DNA of 64,000 nt. Source: Wenzhouxiangella sp. XN24. GTDB taxonomy: Bacteria; Pseudomonadota; Gammaproteobacteria; Steroidobacterales; XN24. A program made the translations under genes and the position numbers. The stretch is taken from positions 217,899 through 281,898 of the forward strand of contig NZ_JAAMFG010000021.1 in assembly GCF_011064545.1 (NCBI RefSeq), given 5' to 3'. The notes under the pieces were generated by a model. It had not been told where the DNA came from, ran no database searches, and saw only the letters and a program-made list of their open reading frames with translations. Positions 50,120 to 61,239 of this stretch are shown here, in pieces; the stretch's first letter is position 1; the number at the start of each line of letters is the position of its first letter.

Positions 50120-51193
50120 TCAGGAACCGCGCTTGAGCTGTTTTTGGCGCGCCTCCCAGCGTTCCCGCGCAACGCGCCGCAGATCGGCCACCGCATCCTT
50201 CTCGTCCAGGATCTCGATTCCCAGCAGGGTCTCGAGCAGGTCTTCCACCGTGAGGACCCCGGCCGTGACACCGTACTCGTCCACGACGATGGCCAGCTGC
50301 TGACGCCGCTCGAGCAGTTGCGGCAACACGGTCGCCAGCGACAGGCTCTCAGGCACGAACAAAGCTTCCCGCTCGAGCTCCGCGAGCGTGCGATGCCCCT
50401 CGCCGGTGCCCATGGCGGCGAGCAGGTCGTCCTTGAACACGATGCCGGTGACCTTGTCGATCTCCTCCTCGAAAACCGGGATACGCGAATGCGGCAAATC
50501 AGGATGCTCGGCCAGGAATTCCGCCACCGTGTCGGCCTGGTCGCCGGCCACCACTACCGGACGGGGGGTCATCACGTCGTGCACCCGCAGCCGGTTGAGG
50601 CTCAGCAGGTTGTTGATCACCGCCGCCTCGCGCTCGTCCAGCTGGCCCTCGGCCCGGCCCATCTCCGTCATCGCGAGAAACTCGGCATGGCTGAAGACCG
50701 GCAGCGACTTGTCTTTCTTCAGGTGGCGCGTGATCACCTGGCTCATCCACACCAGCGGCCAGAGCACGAAGATCAGGACCTTGAGACTCGCGACCGTCAT
50801 CGGCGCGAGGCGCTCCCAGTTGTTCGCCCCGATGGTTTTCGGAATGATCTCCGAGAGCACCAGGATGGCCAGCGTCGTCACGGCGGCGACGATGGCCTCG
50901 AAGCCGATCACGATGCCGAAGACGTCGAACCCTTCGCTGCTCCAGATCCGGCTGGCCTGGGCCCCGACGCCGATGGCGCCGACCGTATGCGCGATGGTGT
51001 TGAGCGTGAGGATGGCCGACAGGGGCCGGTCGATGTCCTGCTTGAACTCCATCAGCAGGCGCCCCGTGGCGGTGCCGTCAGCATTGGCCCGCGTCACGTA
51101 GCTCGGCGTGATGGAGAGCAGCACCGATTCCCACATCGAGCAGGCGAAAGAGACGATGATGGCCAGGCAGAAAAACACGATCAGCAGGGTCAT
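50120..51193 (-). CDS. CNNM-domain membrane protein with CBS pair
   Basis: 357 residues. The N-terminal CNNM (DUF21) domain has four hydrophobic helices (about residues 3-25, 60-80, 95-115, 125-150) with [22 protein letters not shown] pair follows (about 195-315) with [13 protein letters not shown] and a second copy [23 protein letters not shown]. No transporter-associated C-terminal domain of the CorC type is seen. Such proteins are proposed Mg2+/cation exporters or regulators. ATG 51193 overlaps the mutS stop as ATGA, so it is coupled to mutS. Confidence 0.87.
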   Translation of the reverse strand: MTLLIVFFCLAIIVSFACSMWESVLLSITPSYVTRANADGTATGRLLMEFKQDIDRPLSAILTLNTIAHTVGAIGVGAQASRIWSSEGFDVFGIVIGFEAIVAAVTTLAILVLSEIIPKTIGANNWERLAPMTVASLKVLIFVLWPLVWMSQVITRHLKKDKSLPVFSHAEFLAMTEMGRAEGQLDEREAAVINNLLSLNRLRVHDVMTPRPVVVAGDQADTVAEFLAEHPDLPHSRIPVFEEEIDKVTGIVFKDDLLAAMGTGEGHRTLAELEREALFVPESLSLATVLPQLLERRQQLAIVVDEYGVTAGVLTVEDLLETLLGIEILDEKDAVADLRRVARERWEARQKQLKRGS

Positions 51194-53772
51194 GGTTTTG
51201 TCAGCGCCTTCAGTTCGTAGAGGAGTGCCTGCGCCTCCCGCGGCGTCAGGGTGTCGGGATCGATCGGCTCGAGACGGGCGCGAAGGGCGTCGGCGCGCTC
51301 TTCGGCCACGGCGTCGGCGGGTGCGGGATCGAACAGGGGCAACTCGGCCTGGGGCCCGCTGGCCGCCGCGCGATCCTGTTCCAGTTCGCGCAGGTAGTCG
51401 CGCGCGCGGCGGATGACGTCGGGCGGCACCCCGGCCAGCGCCGCCACCTGCAGGCCGTAGCTCTGGTTGGCGGGACCTTCCCGCACGCTGTGGAGGAACA
51501 CCAGCTTGCCGGCATGCTCGGTCGCGTCGAGGTGCACGTTCGCGCAGGCGGGCAACTCCCGGGCCAGCGCGGTCAGCTCGAAGTAATGGGTCGCGAACAG
51601 CGTGAACGCGCCGATCTCCGCGCCGATGTGATGCGCGCAGGCCCAGGCCAGCGACAGGCCGTCGAAGGTGCTCGTGCCGCGCCCGATCTCGTCCATCAGC
51701 ACGAGACTGTGGTCCGTCGCGTTGTTCAGGATATTGGCCGCCTCGGTCATTTCCACCATGAACGTGGACCGCCCGCCGGCGAGATCGTCCGAGGCCCCGA
51801 TGCGGGTGAAGATCCGGTCCACGGGCCCCAGCTCGGCCGCCGCGGCCGGCACGAAGCTGCCCGCGTAGGCCAGGATCACGATCAGCGCGGCCTGGCGCAT
51901 GTAGGTGGACTTGCCGCCCATGTTGGGTCCGGTGATGACCAGCATGCGGCGCTGCCCGTCGAGTGCCAGGTCGTTCGGGATGAAGGGCTCGCTGGAGACC
52001 CGTTCCACCACCAGGTGACGCCCGCCGCGAATCTCCAGCCGCGGCTGGTCGAGCAGCCTGGGGCGGCTGAGATCCAGCGCGGCGGCGCGCTCGGCGAGGT
52101 TCGCCAGCACGTCCAGCTCGGCGACCGCGAGGGCCATCAGCTGCAGCGGCCCGAGTCGCTCCACGAGGGTCTCGACAAGGGCATCGTAAAGCGCCTTCTC
52201 GCGGGCCAGGGCGCGCTCGCGGGCGGACAGAACCTTGTCCTCGAAGTCCTTCAACTCCGGCGTGATGAAGCGCTCGGCCGCCTTCAGCGTCTGGCGGCGG
52301 GTGTAATCCGCCGGCGCGTTTTTCGCCTGCGCCCGGCCGATCTCGATGTAATAGCCGTGCACGCGGTTGTAGCCGACCTTGAGCGAGGGCAGGCCGGTGC
52401 GTTCGCGTTCGCGCGTCTCCAGGTCGGCAAGAAAGCCGTCGGCCTCGGTGGACAGGGCGCGCAGTTCGTCGAGTTGGGCATCCCAGCCCGGCGCGATGAC
52501 GCCGCCGTCGCGGATCAGCACGGGCGGGTTGTCGATGACGGCACGCTCCAGCAGCTCGTGCGTATCGCCGTGCTCGCCGCATTCCGCCGCGAGTGTGTCC
52601 AGCCTGGGGGCATGCGTTCCGGCGAGCGCCGTGCGCAATGCGGGCAGGCGGGCCAGGCCCTCGCGCAAACCCGCCAGGTCGCGCGGCCGGGCCGAGCGCA
52701 GCGCGACGCGGGCGAGAATGCGCTCCAGGTCGCCGATCCCCCGGAGCACCTCGCGCATCCCCGGCGGGTCGCCGTCGAGCAGCAATCGCTCGATGGCTTC
52801 GTGGCGGCCTTCGAGGATTTCACGATCGCGCAGCGGCCGGGTCAGCCAGCGGCGCAGCAGGCGACTGCCCATCGGCGTGACCGTCTCGTCGAGCACGCCG
52901 AGAAGGGTGTGCTCGTGGCGCCCCGAGAGGTTGCGGTCGATCTCCAGGTTGCGCCGGGTCGCCGCGTCCATGACCAGCGCCTGGTCGCGGGTCTCGGTGG
53001 CGAGTCCGCGCAGGTGGGGCAGGGCGCCGCACTGGGTGTCATGCACGTACTGCAACAGGCAGCCGGCGGCCTGCACGGCCTCCGGCAGGTCCGCGCAGCC
53101 GAAGCCTTCCAGGTCCGCGACGCCGAACTGCCGGCACAGCAGGCGCGTGGCCGCGTCCAGGTCGAAATGCCACGGCGGCCGGGTGCGCACCCCCGGCAGC
53201 GTGCCGACCGCCGCCGGCAGCGGCTGGTCCTCGCCGACCAGGATCTCGGCCAGCTGCAGCCGCTCGAGTTCCGCGGCGAGCGCCTCCGCACCCTCGACGC
53301 GCGTCACGCGGAAGCGGCCCGCCGCCAGGTCCAGCCAGGCGATGCCGATGCCCCCGGGGCCGGCGTGCACGCAGCCGAGCAGCACTTCGCGACGCGCCTC
53401 GAGCAGGCTCTCGTCGGTAACCGTGCCGGGCGTCACCACGCGCACGACCTGGCGCTCCACGGGCCCCTTCGAGGTCGCGGGATCGCCGATCTGCTCGCAG
53501 ATGGCGATCGACTCGCCCTTGCGCACCAGCTTCGCGAGATAACCCTCGACGCTGTGCACCGGAACGCCGGCCATCGGGATCGGCCGGCCGGCGCTATGGC
53601 CGCGGGTCGTCAGGGTGATGTCGATGAGCTTCGCCGCGCGCCGCGCATCGTCGTAGAACAGCTCGTAGAAATCGCCCATCCTGTAGAACAGCAGGATGTC
53701 GGGATACTCGGCCTTGATGCGCAGGAACTGCCGCATCATCGGGGTGTGCTGTTCGAGGTGCTCTGCGCTCAT
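51190..53772 (-). CDS. mutS: DNA mismatch repair protein MutS
   Basis: 860 residues. MutS recognises mismatches and starts repair with MutL. The N-terminal mismatch-binding domain contains the Phe-X-Glu motif in RMGDFYELF (residues 36-44). The C-terminal ABC-type ATPase has the Walker A motif [13 protein letters not shown] near 613, [13 protein letters not shown] and [15 protein letters not shown] short C-terminal helix-turn-helix with [13 protein letters not shown] closes the protein. Normal length. The stop overlaps the CNNM gene, and 185 bases separate it from the divergent pncC gene. Confidence 0.98.
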   Translation of the reverse strand: MSAEHLEQHTPMMRQFLRIKAEYPDILLFYRMGDFYELFYDDARRAAKLIDITLTTRGHSAGRPIPMAGVPVHSVEGYLAKLVRKGESIAICEQIGDPATSKGPVERQVVRVVTPGTVTDESLLEARREVLLGCVHAGPGGIGIAWLDLAAGRFRVTRVEGAEALAAELERLQLAEILVGEDQPLPAAVGTLPGVRTRPPWHFDLDAATRLLCRQFGVADLEGFGCADLPEAVQAAGCLLQYVHDTQCGALPHLRGLATETRDQALVMDAATRRNLEIDRNLSGRHEHTLLGVLDETVTPMGSRLLRRWLTRPLRDREILEGRHEAIERLLLDGDPPGMREVLRGIGDLERILARVALRSARPRDLAGLREGLARLPALRTALAGTHAPRLDTLAAECGEHGDTHELLERAVIDNPPVLIRDGGVIAPGWDAQLDELRALSTEADGFLADLETRERERTGLPSLKVGYNRVHGYYIEIGRAQAKNAPADYTRRQTLKAAERFITPELKDFEDKVLSARERALAREKALYDALVETLVERLGPLQLMALAVAELDVLANLAERAAALDLSRPRLLDQPRLEIRGGRHLVVERVSSEPFIPNDLALDGQRRMLVITGPNMGGKSTYMRQAALIVILAYAGSFVPAAAAELGPVDRIFTRIGASDDLAGGRSTFMVEMTEAANILNNATDHSLVLMDEIGRGTSTFDGLSLAWACAHHIGAEIGAFTLFATHYFELTALARELPACANVHLDATEHAGKLVFLHSVREGPANQSYGLQVAALAGVPPDVIRRARDYLRELEQDRAAASGPQAELPLFDPAPADAVAEERADALRARLEPIDPDTLTPREAQALLYELKALTKP

Positions 53773-53957
53773 GAAGATTCCGCCGCGAGGCCCCGCATGC
53801 TAGCAGGTCGGGCGCGCCGGCTCACCGGCGATCGCTCACCCGCGACAGCCCTGTCACAGAGCGGCGCCTGCCACCCTGGTTGCGGCGCCTCCGGGGACCT
53901 CTTTTGCTCGGCCGCGGTTGGTGGCAGGCTAGGTCAACCACAGAGAGGGGGTCCCGC

Positions 53958-54455
53958 ATGATTCCTGACGACACGCGCCTCTTGAAGCTCTCCCGCGAAG
54001 TCGGCGTGTGGCTGGTGGCGCGCGGCGAGAAGCTGGCCACGGCCGAGTCCTGCACGGCCGGCTGGATCGCCAAGGCGGTGACGGATATTCCCGGCAGTTC
54101 GGAATGGTTTCTGGCGGGCATCGCGAGCTACGCCGATGCGGCGAAGACGGCCCTGCTGGGCGTGCCGGGCGAGCTGCTCGAGAGCGAAGGTGCCGTGAGC
54201 AAGGCCGTGGTCGAGGCCATGGCCCAGGGCGCGCTGGCGCGCACCGGGGCGGATCGCGCCGTGGCCGTGAGCGGGGTGGCCGGCCCGGGCGGCGGCACGC
54301 CGGACAAGCCCGTGGGCACCGTGTGGTTCGCCTGGGCGCGAGCCGACGGTGACGGCGTGATCTACAAGACGCGCCTCGAGCACTTCCAGGGCGATCGGGA
54401 CGCCATCCGGCGCCAGGCCGTCAACCGGGCGCTGGCAGGGGTCATGATGAGTTGA
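53958..54455 (+). CDS. pncC: Nicotinamide-nucleotide amidase, CinA C-terminal type
   Basis: 165 residues from ATG 53958. A standalone CinA C-terminal domain. PncC deamidates nicotinamide mononucleotide to nicotinic acid mononucleotide, recycling NAD. Visible motifs: [18 protein letters not shown] near 33, [17 protein letters not shown] near 63, and [23 protein letters not shown] split over residues 110-132. The N-terminal MoaB-like half found in full CinA is absent. The usual position upstream of recA is kept. It overlaps thpR as TTGA. Confidence 0.95.
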   Translation: MIPDDTRLLKLSREVGVWLVARGEKLATAESCTAGWIAKAVTDIPGSSEWFLAGIASYADAAKTALLGVPGELLESEGAVSKAVVEAMAQGALARTGADRAVAVSGVAGPGGGTPDKPVGTVWFAWARADGDGVIYKTRLEHFQGDRDAIRRQAVNRALAGVMMS

Positions 54456-54970
54456 GCTTGCGGCTGTTCTTCGCCCTCTGGCCGGCGCCGCCGGTCCGCA
54501 AGGCGCTCTCGGCCGCGGCTGCGCCTCTTCTCGAGGCCTGCGAAGGCCGCCCCGTGGCGGCACGGAACTACCATCTCACGCTGGCTTTCCTCGGGAAAGT
54601 CGAGGCATCGCGGCTCGATCCGCTGCGTGCTGCGGCCGGCTCGGTGCATGCCACCGCTTTCGAGCTGGCGCTGGACACCTTCGGCCACTGGCCGCGTGCC
54701 GGGGTCGCCTGGCTGGGAAGCAGCCGGCCGACGCCCGCGGCGACGGCACTCGCCGCTGCGCTGTGGGCGGCCCTGGAACCGCTCGGTTTTCCGCCGGAGA
54801 CGCGTCCCTTCGTGCCGCATCTCACGCTGCTGCGGCGCTGTCGGCACTGCGAGCTGCCCGCGGTGCCGCAGCCGGTCCGCTGGCCGGTGCGCGAATTCGT
54901 GCTGGTCCGCTCCGAGACGCGACCCGAAGGCGCCGATTACGAAATTCTCGATCGCTGGGAACTGGCCTAA
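54452..54970 (+). CDS. thpR: RNA 2',3'-cyclic phosphodiesterase (2H family)
   Basis: 172 residues from a TTG start that overlaps the pncC stop as TTGA. The 2H phosphodiesterase fold is shown by two His-X-Thr motifs: His41 in HLTLAFLG and His123 in PHLTLLRR. ThpR (LigT) opens 2',3'-cyclic phosphates on RNA ends and can act as an RNA ligase in reverse. [13 protein letters not shown] at the N-terminus and a closing [18 protein letters not shown] are family features. It lies between pncC and recA and is not clearly linked to either. Confidence 0.92.
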   Translation: MSLRLFFALWPAPPVRKALSAAAAPLLEACEGRPVAARNYHLTLAFLGKVEASRLDPLRAAAGSVHATAFELALDTFGHWPRAGVAWLGSSRPTPAATALAAALWAALEPLGFPPETRPFVPHLTLLRRCRHCELPAVPQPVRWPVREFVLVRSETRPEGADYEILDRWELA

Positions 54971-55095
54971 ACCCCGCCGGACAAGGGCCGGGGCGCGAAA
55001 TCCGTCGCTTCGTCCCGAAATCGCCGCTGCCCCGTGCCCCCGGATGTGGAATAATCGGACCCTTATTCATGCCACCCGGAAGCGACACACAGCCC

Positions 55096-56133
55096 ATGGA
55101 CGATAACCGCAAGAAAGCCCTGGCCGCCGCCCTCGGCCAGATCGAGAAACAGTTTGGCAAGGGCTCCGTGATGCGCCTCGGCGACTCCGCGATCGTGCGC
55201 GACGTCCCGGTCGTCTCCACCGGGTCCCTCGGCCTCGACGTGGCGCTGGGCATCGGCGGCCTGCCGCGCGGCCGGGTGGTGGAAATCTACGGGCCGGAAT
55301 CCTCCGGCAAGACGACGCTCACGCTGCAGGTCATCGCCGAATGCCAGAAGGCCGGCGGCACCGCGGCCTTCGTGGACGCCGAACACGCGCTGGACCCGAC
55401 CTATGCCGAGAAGCTCGGCGTGAACCTCGACGACCTGCTGGTGTCGCAGCCCGACACGGGCGAGCAGGCGCTGGAGATCACCGACATGCTGGTGCGCTCG
55501 GGCGCCGTGGACGTGATCGTGGTCGACTCGGTCGCGGCGCTGACGCCGAAGGCGGAGATCGAGGGCGAGATGGGCGACTCGCACGTGGGCCTGCAGGCGC
55601 GCCTCATGTCGCAGGCGCTGCGCAAGCTGACCGGCACCATCAAGCGCACCAACGCCATGGTGATCTTCATCAACCAGATCCGCATGAAGATCGGCGTTAT
55701 GTTCGGCAGCCCGGAGACCACCACCGGCGGCAACGCGCTGAAGTTCTATTCCTCCGTGCGGCTCGACATCCGCCGCATCGGCGCATTGAAGAAGGGCGAC
55801 GAGGTGATCGGCAACCAGACGCGCGTCAAGGTGGTGAAGAACAAGGTCGCACCGCCGTTCCGCCAGGCCGAGTTCGAGATCCTGTACGGCTCGGGGATCA
55901 GCCGCGAGGGCGAGATCATCGACCTCGGCGCGCAGCACAACATCATCGACAAGTCGGGCTCCTGGTACAGCTACAACGGCGACCGGATCGGCCAGGGCAA
56001 GGACAACGTCCGGCAGTTCCTGGTGGAACATCCGGAGGTCGCGGCCGACATCGAGGGCCAGCTGCGCGAGTTGCTGTTGCCGAAGAAGGCCGGCGCCGCG
56101 CAGGAGACCGATGCGGGCGAAACGGTCGGGTGA
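55096..56133 (+). CDS. recA: Recombinase RecA
   Basis: 345 residues from ATG 55096, chosen because [21 protein letters not shown] is the conserved opening; an in-frame ATG at 55069 lies upstream. RecA forms filaments on single-stranded DNA for recombination and for LexA cleavage. The P-loop GPESSGKTT is at residues 66-74, [17 protein letters not shown] near 140, and loop L2 [16 protein letters not shown] near 200. Length is normal. The preceding 125 bases contain an AT-rich AATAAT but no recognisable E. coli-type LexA box. Confidence 0.98.
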   Translation: MDDNRKKALAAALGQIEKQFGKGSVMRLGDSAIVRDVPVVSTGSLGLDVALGIGGLPRGRVVEIYGPESSGKTTLTLQVIAECQKAGGTAAFVDAEHALDPTYAEKLGVNLDDLLVSQPDTGEQALEITDMLVRSGAVDVIVVDSVAALTPKAEIEGEMGDSHVGLQARLMSQALRKLTGTIKRTNAMVIFINQIRMKIGVMFGSPETTTGGNALKFYSSVRLDIRRIGALKKGDEVIGNQTRVKVVKNKVAPPFRQAEFEILYGSGISREGEIIDLGAQHNIIDKSGSWYSYNGDRIGQGKDNVRQFLVEHPEVAADIEGQLRELLLPKKAGAAQETDAGETVG

Positions 56134-56596
56134 CGGCAAGGCCGACGACTGGACCGCGGCCAGCGTCGAGGCCGCGGCGGTCGGGCTGCTGGCGCGACGC
56201 GAGCACAGCCGCGCGGAGCTGAGCCGCAAGCTTGGGGACCGCGGTGTCCCGGCAGAGCTCATGGAGACGGTGCTGGACGCGCTTGCCGAGCGCGGCCTGC
56301 AGAGCGATGCCCGCTACGCCGAGGCGCTGTTCACCAGCCGGATCGGGCGGCGCCACGGCCCCGCGCGGATCCGCCGCGAACTCCAGGAGCGCGGGGTCTC
56401 GGCAACGATCGTCGAGGCGGCCCTCGAGGCGGCCGAGGTGGACTGGTTCGAGCTGGCCCGCGAGGCCCGACGGCGCCGTTTCGGCGACACGCCGCCTGCC
56501 GAATGGAACGAGCGAGTCCGCCAGTCGCGCTTCCTCGAGTACCGCGGCTTCACCAGCGACCAGGTCCGCTTCGCCCTCGCGCGCGAGCACGACTGA
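56111..56596 (+). CDS. recX: Regulatory protein RecX
   Basis: 161 residues. RecX binds RecA filaments and limits their growth. Three helical repeats are seen: [20 protein letters not shown] near 30, [17 protein letters not shown] near 60, and [17 protein letters not shown] near 82, followed by [18 protein letters not shown] near the end. The start at 56111 overlaps the end of recA by 23 bases, so its expression is tied to recA translation. Such a long overlap fits a repressor kept at low ratio to RecA. Confidence 0.94.
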   Translation: MRAKRSGDGKADDWTAASVEAAAVGLLARREHSRAELSRKLGDRGVPAELMETVLDALAERGLQSDARYAEALFTSRIGRRHGPARIRRELQERGVSATIVEAALEAAEVDWFELAREARRRRFGDTPPAEWNERVRQSRFLEYRGFTSDQVRFALAREHD

Positions 56597-56682
56597 TCCG
56601 CGCATGGCCCCGGCATCTTGGCCCCGGTGCCTGCCGTGACGCACAATGACGGGCTACACGCCAAGGATCACGACCCAATCCC

Positions 56683-59298
56683 ATGAAAAGCGCAGAGATT
56701 CGCCAGAGCTTCCTCGACTTCTTCGCGGCCCGCGGCCACGAGGTCGTGCCGTCGAGCCCGCTGGTGCCGGGCAACGACCCGACGCTGTTGTTCACCAACG
56801 CCGGCATGGTCCAGTTCAAGGACGTGTTCCTCGGCCAGGACAAGCGTCCCTACCGGCGTGCCGCATCCGCGCAGCGCTGCGTGCGCGCGGGCGGCAAGCA
56901 CAACGACCTGGAGAACGTCGGTTACACGGCGCGCCACCACACCTTCTTCGAGATGCTCGGCAACTTCAGCTTCGGCGACTATTTCAAGGAAGACGCCATC
57001 CGCTACGCGTGGGACTACGTGACCGGCACGCTCGGCCTGCCTGCGGAGAAGCTCTGGGTGACGGTGTACGAGGAGGATGACGAAGCCGCCGCGATCTGGA
57101 CCGAGCAGATCGGCCTCGAACCGGGTCGCGTCACGCGCCTGGGCGCCGACTCGAATTTCTGGTCGATGGGCGATACCGGGCCCTGCGGCCCCTGTTCGGA
57201 GATCTTCTACGACCATGGCCCGGAGGTCCCCGGCGGCCCGCCCGGCTCCCCGGACGAGGACGGCGACCGCTACGTCGAGATCTGGAACCTGGTGTTCATG
57301 CAGTTCAACCGCACCACGGACGGTGTCATGACGCCGTTGCCGAAGCCCTCGGTGGACACGGGCATGGGCCTGGAGCGACTCGCCGCCGTCCTGCAGGGCG
57401 TGCACTCGAACTACGACATCGACCTGTTCCGCGCCCTCGTGGAACGGGCCGCCGAGCTGACCGGCTGCGAGGATCGCAGCAGCGCCTCGTTGCGGGTCAT
57501 CGCCGACCATATCCGCGCCTGTGCCTTCCTCGTCGTGGACGGCGTGCTGCCGTCCAACGAGGGGCGCGGCTACGTGTTGCGCCGGATCATCCGCCGCGCC
57601 ATCCGTCACGGCTACCAGCTCGGCATGGAGCAGCCGTTTTTCTGGCGCCTCGTGGAGACGCTGGAGGCGCAGATGGGCGCGGCGTACCCCGAGCTCAGCA
57701 AGTCGCGCGGCCATGTCGAGCGTGTCCTCAGCCAGGAAGAGGCGCGCTTCGCCGAGACGCTGGACCAGGGCATGCGCCTGCTGGACACGGCCATCGCCGG
57801 GCTCACCGACAAGGTCATCCCCGGCGAAACAGCGTTTCGCCTCTACGATACCTATGGCTTTCCGCTCGACCTGACCGCCGACATCGCGCGTGAGCGCGGC
57901 CTCGCCGTCGACACCGAGGGCTTCGAACAGGCCATGGCCGCGCAGCGCGAGCGGGCGCGGGCCGCGAGCCGCTTCGACGTGGATTACGGCCCGTCGAGCG
58001 AGACCGGGCTCGAGTCGAAGTTCGTCGGCTATGACTCGTTGCTCGCCTCCGGCGTGGTCCTCGCCCTGCACAAGGACGGCCGCGAAGTGGATGCGCTCGG
58101 CGAGGGCGACGAGGGCGTGATCATTCTCGACGAGACACCGTTCTACGCAGAATCGGGCGGCCAGGTCGGCGACGTGGGACGGATCCGCGCCGCCGCAGGC
58201 GAGTTCGAGGTCACCGACACGCGCAAGTGGGGCAAGGCCCATGCCCACCATGGCCGGATGGTCAGGGGGCGCCTCGAGGGCGGCGAATCCGTGCGCGCCG
58301 AGGTGGATGCGGCCGCGCGCCAGGCGACCGTGCTCAACCATTCGGCGACCCACCTTTTGCATGCCGCGCTGCGCCGGGTCCTCGGCGAACATGTGCAGCA
58401 GAAGGGTTCGCTGGTCGCGCCGGACCGACTGCGGTTCGACTTTTCCCACTACGAACCCGTCACGCGCGAGCAGCTGGCCGAGATCGAGGCGCTGGTCAAC
58501 GCCCAGGTCCGGGCGAATGCCGCGGCCGAGATCCGGGTCGTCGCCTTTGAGGAGGCCGTCGCCGAAGGCGCGCTCGCGCTGTTCGGCGAGAAATACGCCG
58601 ATCGCGTGCGGGTACTGAAGCTCGGCGATTTCTCGATGGAATTGTGCGGCGGCTGTCACGTGCGGCGGGCCGGCGACATCGGCCTGTTCAAGATCGTTGC
58701 CGAGACGGGCATCGCCTCCGGCGTGCGCCGCATCGAGGCCGTGACCGGCCAGGGCGCGCTGGACTGGATCGCCCGTCACGAGGAAACCCTCGAGTCCGTG
58801 TCGCGGATGCTGAAAAGCGGCTGGGACGAGGCGGGGGACAAAGTACACCATCTCATCGAGCGCGCGCGGCACCTGGAAAAAGAAGTCCAGCAACTCCAGA
58901 CACGCCTCGCCACGGGCGGCGGCGGCGAGGATCCGGCCGAACGCGCCGAGACCATCGGCGATACGAAGGTCTACATCGCGCGACTCGACGGCAGCGATCC
59001 CAAGGTCATGCGCGACGCGGTCGATCGCTTCAAGCAGAAGCTCGGCAGCGGCGTCGTGCTGCTGGGCGCGGCCGATGGCGGCAAGGTGCGGCTGGTGGCC
59101 GGCGTGACCAGGGACCGGGCCGAGCGGCTCAGCGCCGTCGAACTGGTCAATGCCGCGGCGGAACTGGTCGGCGGCAAGGGCGGCGGGCGGCCCGATCTCG
59201 CCCAGGCAGGGGGCGCCGATCCCGCACGCCTCGACGACGCCCTCGAGCAGGCACGGCGTTTCGCGCGCGAGCGGCTCGGCCAGGAGACCGCGGGCTAG
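56683..59298 (+). CDS. alaS: Alanyl-tRNA synthetase
   Basis: 871 residues. AlaRS charges tRNA-Ala and edits Ser/Gly errors. The N-terminal class II core begins with [20 protein letters not shown], with [15 protein letters not shown] near 36. The editing domain has the zinc site [11 protein letters not shown] near 552 and [13 protein letters not shown] near 652-664. The C-terminal oligomerisation domain ends in [13 protein letters not shown]. Full length. It follows recX by 86 bases and lies just before lysC, the same order as in Pseudomonas. Confidence 0.98.
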   Translation: MKSAEIRQSFLDFFAARGHEVVPSSPLVPGNDPTLLFTNAGMVQFKDVFLGQDKRPYRRAASAQRCVRAGGKHNDLENVGYTARHHTFFEMLGNFSFGDYFKEDAIRYAWDYVTGTLGLPAEKLWVTVYEEDDEAAAIWTEQIGLEPGRVTRLGADSNFWSMGDTGPCGPCSEIFYDHGPEVPGGPPGSPDEDGDRYVEIWNLVFMQFNRTTDGVMTPLPKPSVDTGMGLERLAAVLQGVHSNYDIDLFRALVERAAELTGCEDRSSASLRVIADHIRACAFLVVDGVLPSNEGRGYVLRRIIRRAIRHGYQLGMEQPFFWRLVETLEAQMGAAYPELSKSRGHVERVLSQEEARFAETLDQGMRLLDTAIAGLTDKVIPGETAFRLYDTYGFPLDLTADIARERGLAVDTEGFEQAMAAQRERARAASRFDVDYGPSSETGLESKFVGYDSLLASGVVLALHKDGREVDALGEGDEGVIILDETPFYAESGGQVGDVGRIRAAAGEFEVTDTRKWGKAHAHHGRMVRGRLEGGESVRAEVDAAARQATVLNHSATHLLHAALRRVLGEHVQQKGSLVAPDRLRFDFSHYEPVTREQLAEIEALVNAQVRANAAAEIRVVAFEEAVAEGALALFGEKYADRVRVLKLGDFSMELCGGCHVRRAGDIGLFKIVAETGIASGVRRIEAVTGQGALDWIARHEETLESVSRMLKSGWDEAGDKVHHLIERARHLEKEVQQLQTRLATGGGGEDPAERAETIGDTKVYIARLDGSDPKVMRDAVDRFKQKLGSGVVLLGAADGGKVRLVAGVTRDRAERLSAVELVNAAAELVGGKGGGRPDLAQAGGADPARLDDALEQARRFARERLGQETAG

Positions 59299-59304
59299 GG
59301 CATC

Positions 59305-60537
59305 ATGGCGCGGTTCATCATGAAATTCGGCGGCAGCTCCGTCGCCACGGTGGAGCACATCCGCGCGGCGGCCGGCGTGGTGGCGCGCAAGCAGCGCGAG
59401 GGCCACGAGGTCGTCGTCGTGCTTTCCGCGATGGGCGACACCACGGATGAGCTGCTCGCCAGGGCCCACGCGATCTCGACACGGCCGAGACCCCGCGAAC
59501 TCGACATGCTGCTGTCCTCGGGTGAACAGGTGTCCATTTCGTTGATGGCCATGGCGCTGCGGGAACAGGGGCTGGAAGCGCGCTCCTGGCTCGGCCACCA
59601 GGTGCGGATCCGCACCGACAGCGTCCACGCGAAAGCACGGATCGAGGCGGTCGAGACCGCGGGGCTGGAAGCCGACCTCGCGGCGGGCGTCATCCCCGTC
59701 GTGGCGGGATTCCAGGGAGTGGACCGCGACGACCAGGTGACGACGCTGGGGCGCGGCGGCTCCGACACGACCGGGGTGGCGCTGGCGGCGGCGCTGGGCG
59801 CCGATGAATGCCAGATCCTCACCGACGTGGACGGCGTCTACACGACCGATCCGCGCATGGTGCCCCGGGCGCGGCGCCTGTCGCGCGTCACCTTCGAGGA
59901 AATGCTGGAGCTGTCGAGTCTCGGATCGCGCGTGCTGCAGATCCGCTCGGTGCAGTTCGCCGGCAAGTACAATGTGCCCGTCCGCGTGCTGCACAACAGC
60001 GGCGAAGGCGAGGGCACCCTGATCAGCTACGAGGAACCAGACGTGGAAGCACCCGTCGTCTCCGGAATCGCCTTCTCCCGCGACGAAGCCCAGGTGACCA
60101 TCACCGGGGTGCCCGACCGGCCGGGTAACGGTTACGCGATCCTCAATCGCGTCTCCGAGTCACACATCATCGTGGACATGATCGTGATGAACGCGCCCCG
60201 CGCCGGCGTGGTGGATTTCAGCTTCAGCGTGCCGCGCGAGGAATACGACCAGGCCATGGAGCTGGTGCGCACCGCGGCCGTGGACATCGACGCGGGGGAG
60301 GTGCTGGGCAGCGCCAACGTGGCGAAGATCTCCGTGGTCGGCGTCGGCATGCGCAGCCATGCGGGCGTGGCGACCACCATGTTCGAGGTGCTGGCGCGCG
60401 AAGGGATCAACGTGCGGATGGTCTCAACGTCGGAAATCAAGATTTCCGTCCTGATCGAAGAAAAATACCTGGAGTTGGGCGTGCGCAGTCTGCATGAAGC
60501 ATTCGGACTGGACCGGGAACCTGACCCAGCAAAATAG
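59305..60537 (+). CDS. lysC: Aspartate kinase
   Basis: 410 residues, a monofunctional aspartokinase at the head of Lys/Met/Thr/DAP synthesis. KFGGSS at 7-12 and GRGGSDTTGVALAAALGADEC are kinase motifs. ACT domains follow from about residue 250 to the end, with ITGVPDRPGNGYAILN and SVVGVGMRSHAGVATTMFEVL, the likely sites for feedback inhibition by lysine or threonine. An internal start giving the beta subunit, as in Bacillus, was not sought. The DAP made from this pathway would feed MurE. It begins 6 bases after alaS. Confidence 0.96.
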   Translation: MARFIMKFGGSSVATVEHIRAAAGVVARKQREGHEVVVVLSAMGDTTDELLARAHAISTRPRPRELDMLLSSGEQVSISLMAMALREQGLEARSWLGHQVRIRTDSVHAKARIEAVETAGLEADLAAGVIPVVAGFQGVDRDDQVTTLGRGGSDTTGVALAAALGADECQILTDVDGVYTTDPRMVPRARRLSRVTFEEMLELSSLGSRVLQIRSVQFAGKYNVPVRVLHNSGEGEGTLISYEEPDVEAPVVSGIAFSRDEAQVTITGVPDRPGNGYAILNRVSESHIIVDMIVMNAPRAGVVDFSFSVPREEYDQAMELVRTAAVDIDAGEVLGSANVAKISVVGVGMRSHAGVATTMFEVLAREGINVRMVSTSEIKISVLIEEKYLELGVRSLHEAFGLDREPDPAK

Positions 60538-60687
60538 GTCGAAAATAGTCACATAACCCGCCATTCCGGCCGCATTTGGGAAAATCTTCCGATTTTCATC
60601 GGCTTGCCAACGTTGTTGGTGTGTCCGGGCGGTTAATTGTCTAACATACTGCGAAACAGCACTGCGACAGCAGGCAGGGAAACTATC

Positions 60688-60903
60688 ATGCTGATTCTAA
60701 CCAGGCGCGTTGGCGAGACGGTTGTGATCGGGGACGAGGTCCAGGTCACCGTGCTCGGCGTGAAAGGCAACCAGGTTCGCCTGGGGGTCAATGCTCCACG
60801 TGATGTCTCGGTGCACCGCCAGGAGATCTACGAGCGCATCCAGAAGGAACAGGGTGGCGACGCTGCGGTCTCCGAGCCGCAAGAGGGTGAGCGGACGGAC
60901 TGA
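60688..60903 (+). CDS. csrA: Carbon storage regulator CsrA
   Basis: 71 residues from ATG 60688; an upstream in-frame extension is not conserved. CsrA/RsmA is a dimeric RNA-binding protein that represses or activates translation by binding GGA motifs in leaders. The sequence [18 protein letters not shown] and [16 protein letters not shown] with [11 protein letters not shown] matches the family, with a short acidic tail. The 150-base upstream region is AT-richer and contains TAACAT (60642-60647) as a possible -10 box, but no clear -35. The lysC-csrA-tRNA order is typical of gammaproteobacteria. Confidence 0.97.
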   Translation: MLILTRRVGETVVIGDEVQVTVLGVKGNQVRLGVNAPRDVSVHRQEIYERIQKEQGGDAAVSEPQEGERTD

Positions 60904-60989
60904 GCCCTTTACCTGTCTCCCACCCCCCGCTATCATTCGTCGCCTTTCGCCGGGAGTGCCAATCGGCGCGCCGGGCCGGAAAGTTAACA

Positions 60990-61082
60990 GGAGAGGTGGC
61001 TGAGTGGTCGAAAGCGCTCCCCTGCTAAGGGAGTAAGGGGCTTAAACCCCCTTCGAGGGTTCGAATCCCTCCCTCTCCGCCA
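60990..61082 (+). tRNA. tRNA-Ser (anticodon GCU)
   Basis: 93 nucleotides including encoded CCA (61080-61082). The acceptor GGAGAGG pairs with CCTCTCC (61072-61078). The anticodon stem CTCCC/GGGAG encloses loop CTGCTAA with GCT at 61024-61026, reading AGC/AGU. The long variable arm expected for serine tRNA is present, and the T-arm is GAGGG-TTCGAAT-CCCTC. It follows csrA. Confidence 0.97.
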
Positions 61083-61123
61083 CAGTTTGAGAAGAGATCA
61101 CAAGGGGATTCGAACCCTCGAAG
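61051..61123. repeat. Inverted copy of the tRNA-Ser T-arm
   Basis: The 19 bases at 61051-61069, T-arm of tRNA-Ser, occur exactly in inverted orientation at 61105-61123, 35 bases later. The pair could form a stem with the tRNA T-arm. I know no standard function for this. Confidence 0.8.
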
Positions 61124-61131
61124 TAGTACAG

Positions 61132-61147
61132 CCGGGGTTCGACCCGG
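61132..61147. repeat. T-arm-like palindrome between the tRNAs
   Basis: CCGGG-GTTCGA-CCCGG forms a five-base-pair stem with a T-loop-like GTTCGA loop. It lies between the inverted tRNA-Ser T-arm and the tRNA-Arg gene. It may be a fragment of another tRNA or a processing hairpin. Confidence 0.4.
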
Positions 61148-61162
61148 AGCCGATCAAGAAAC

Positions 61163-61239
61163 GCGCCCGTAGCTCAGTTGGATAGAGTGTCTGGCTACGA
61201 ACCAGAAGGTCGGGAGTTCGAATCTCTCCGGGCGCGCCA
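61163..61239 (+). tRNA. tRNA-Arg (anticodon ACG)
   Basis: 77 nucleotides including encoded CCA (61237-61239). The acceptor GCGCCCG pairs with CGGGCGC (61229-61235). The anticodon loop CTACGAA has ACG at 61197-61199; the A is expected to become inosine by TadA. The T-arm is GGGAG-TTCGAAT-CTCTC. It lies 80 bases after tRNA-Ser, probably on the same transcript. Confidence 0.97.

Noticed and set aside
54985..55010. Possible terminator after thpR
   Set aside because: The G+C-rich stretch does not form a good stem and has no T-run.
56668..59994. 1108-codon open frame antisense to alaS and lysC
   Set aside because: Mirror of alaS and lysC codons; no motif or ribosome site.
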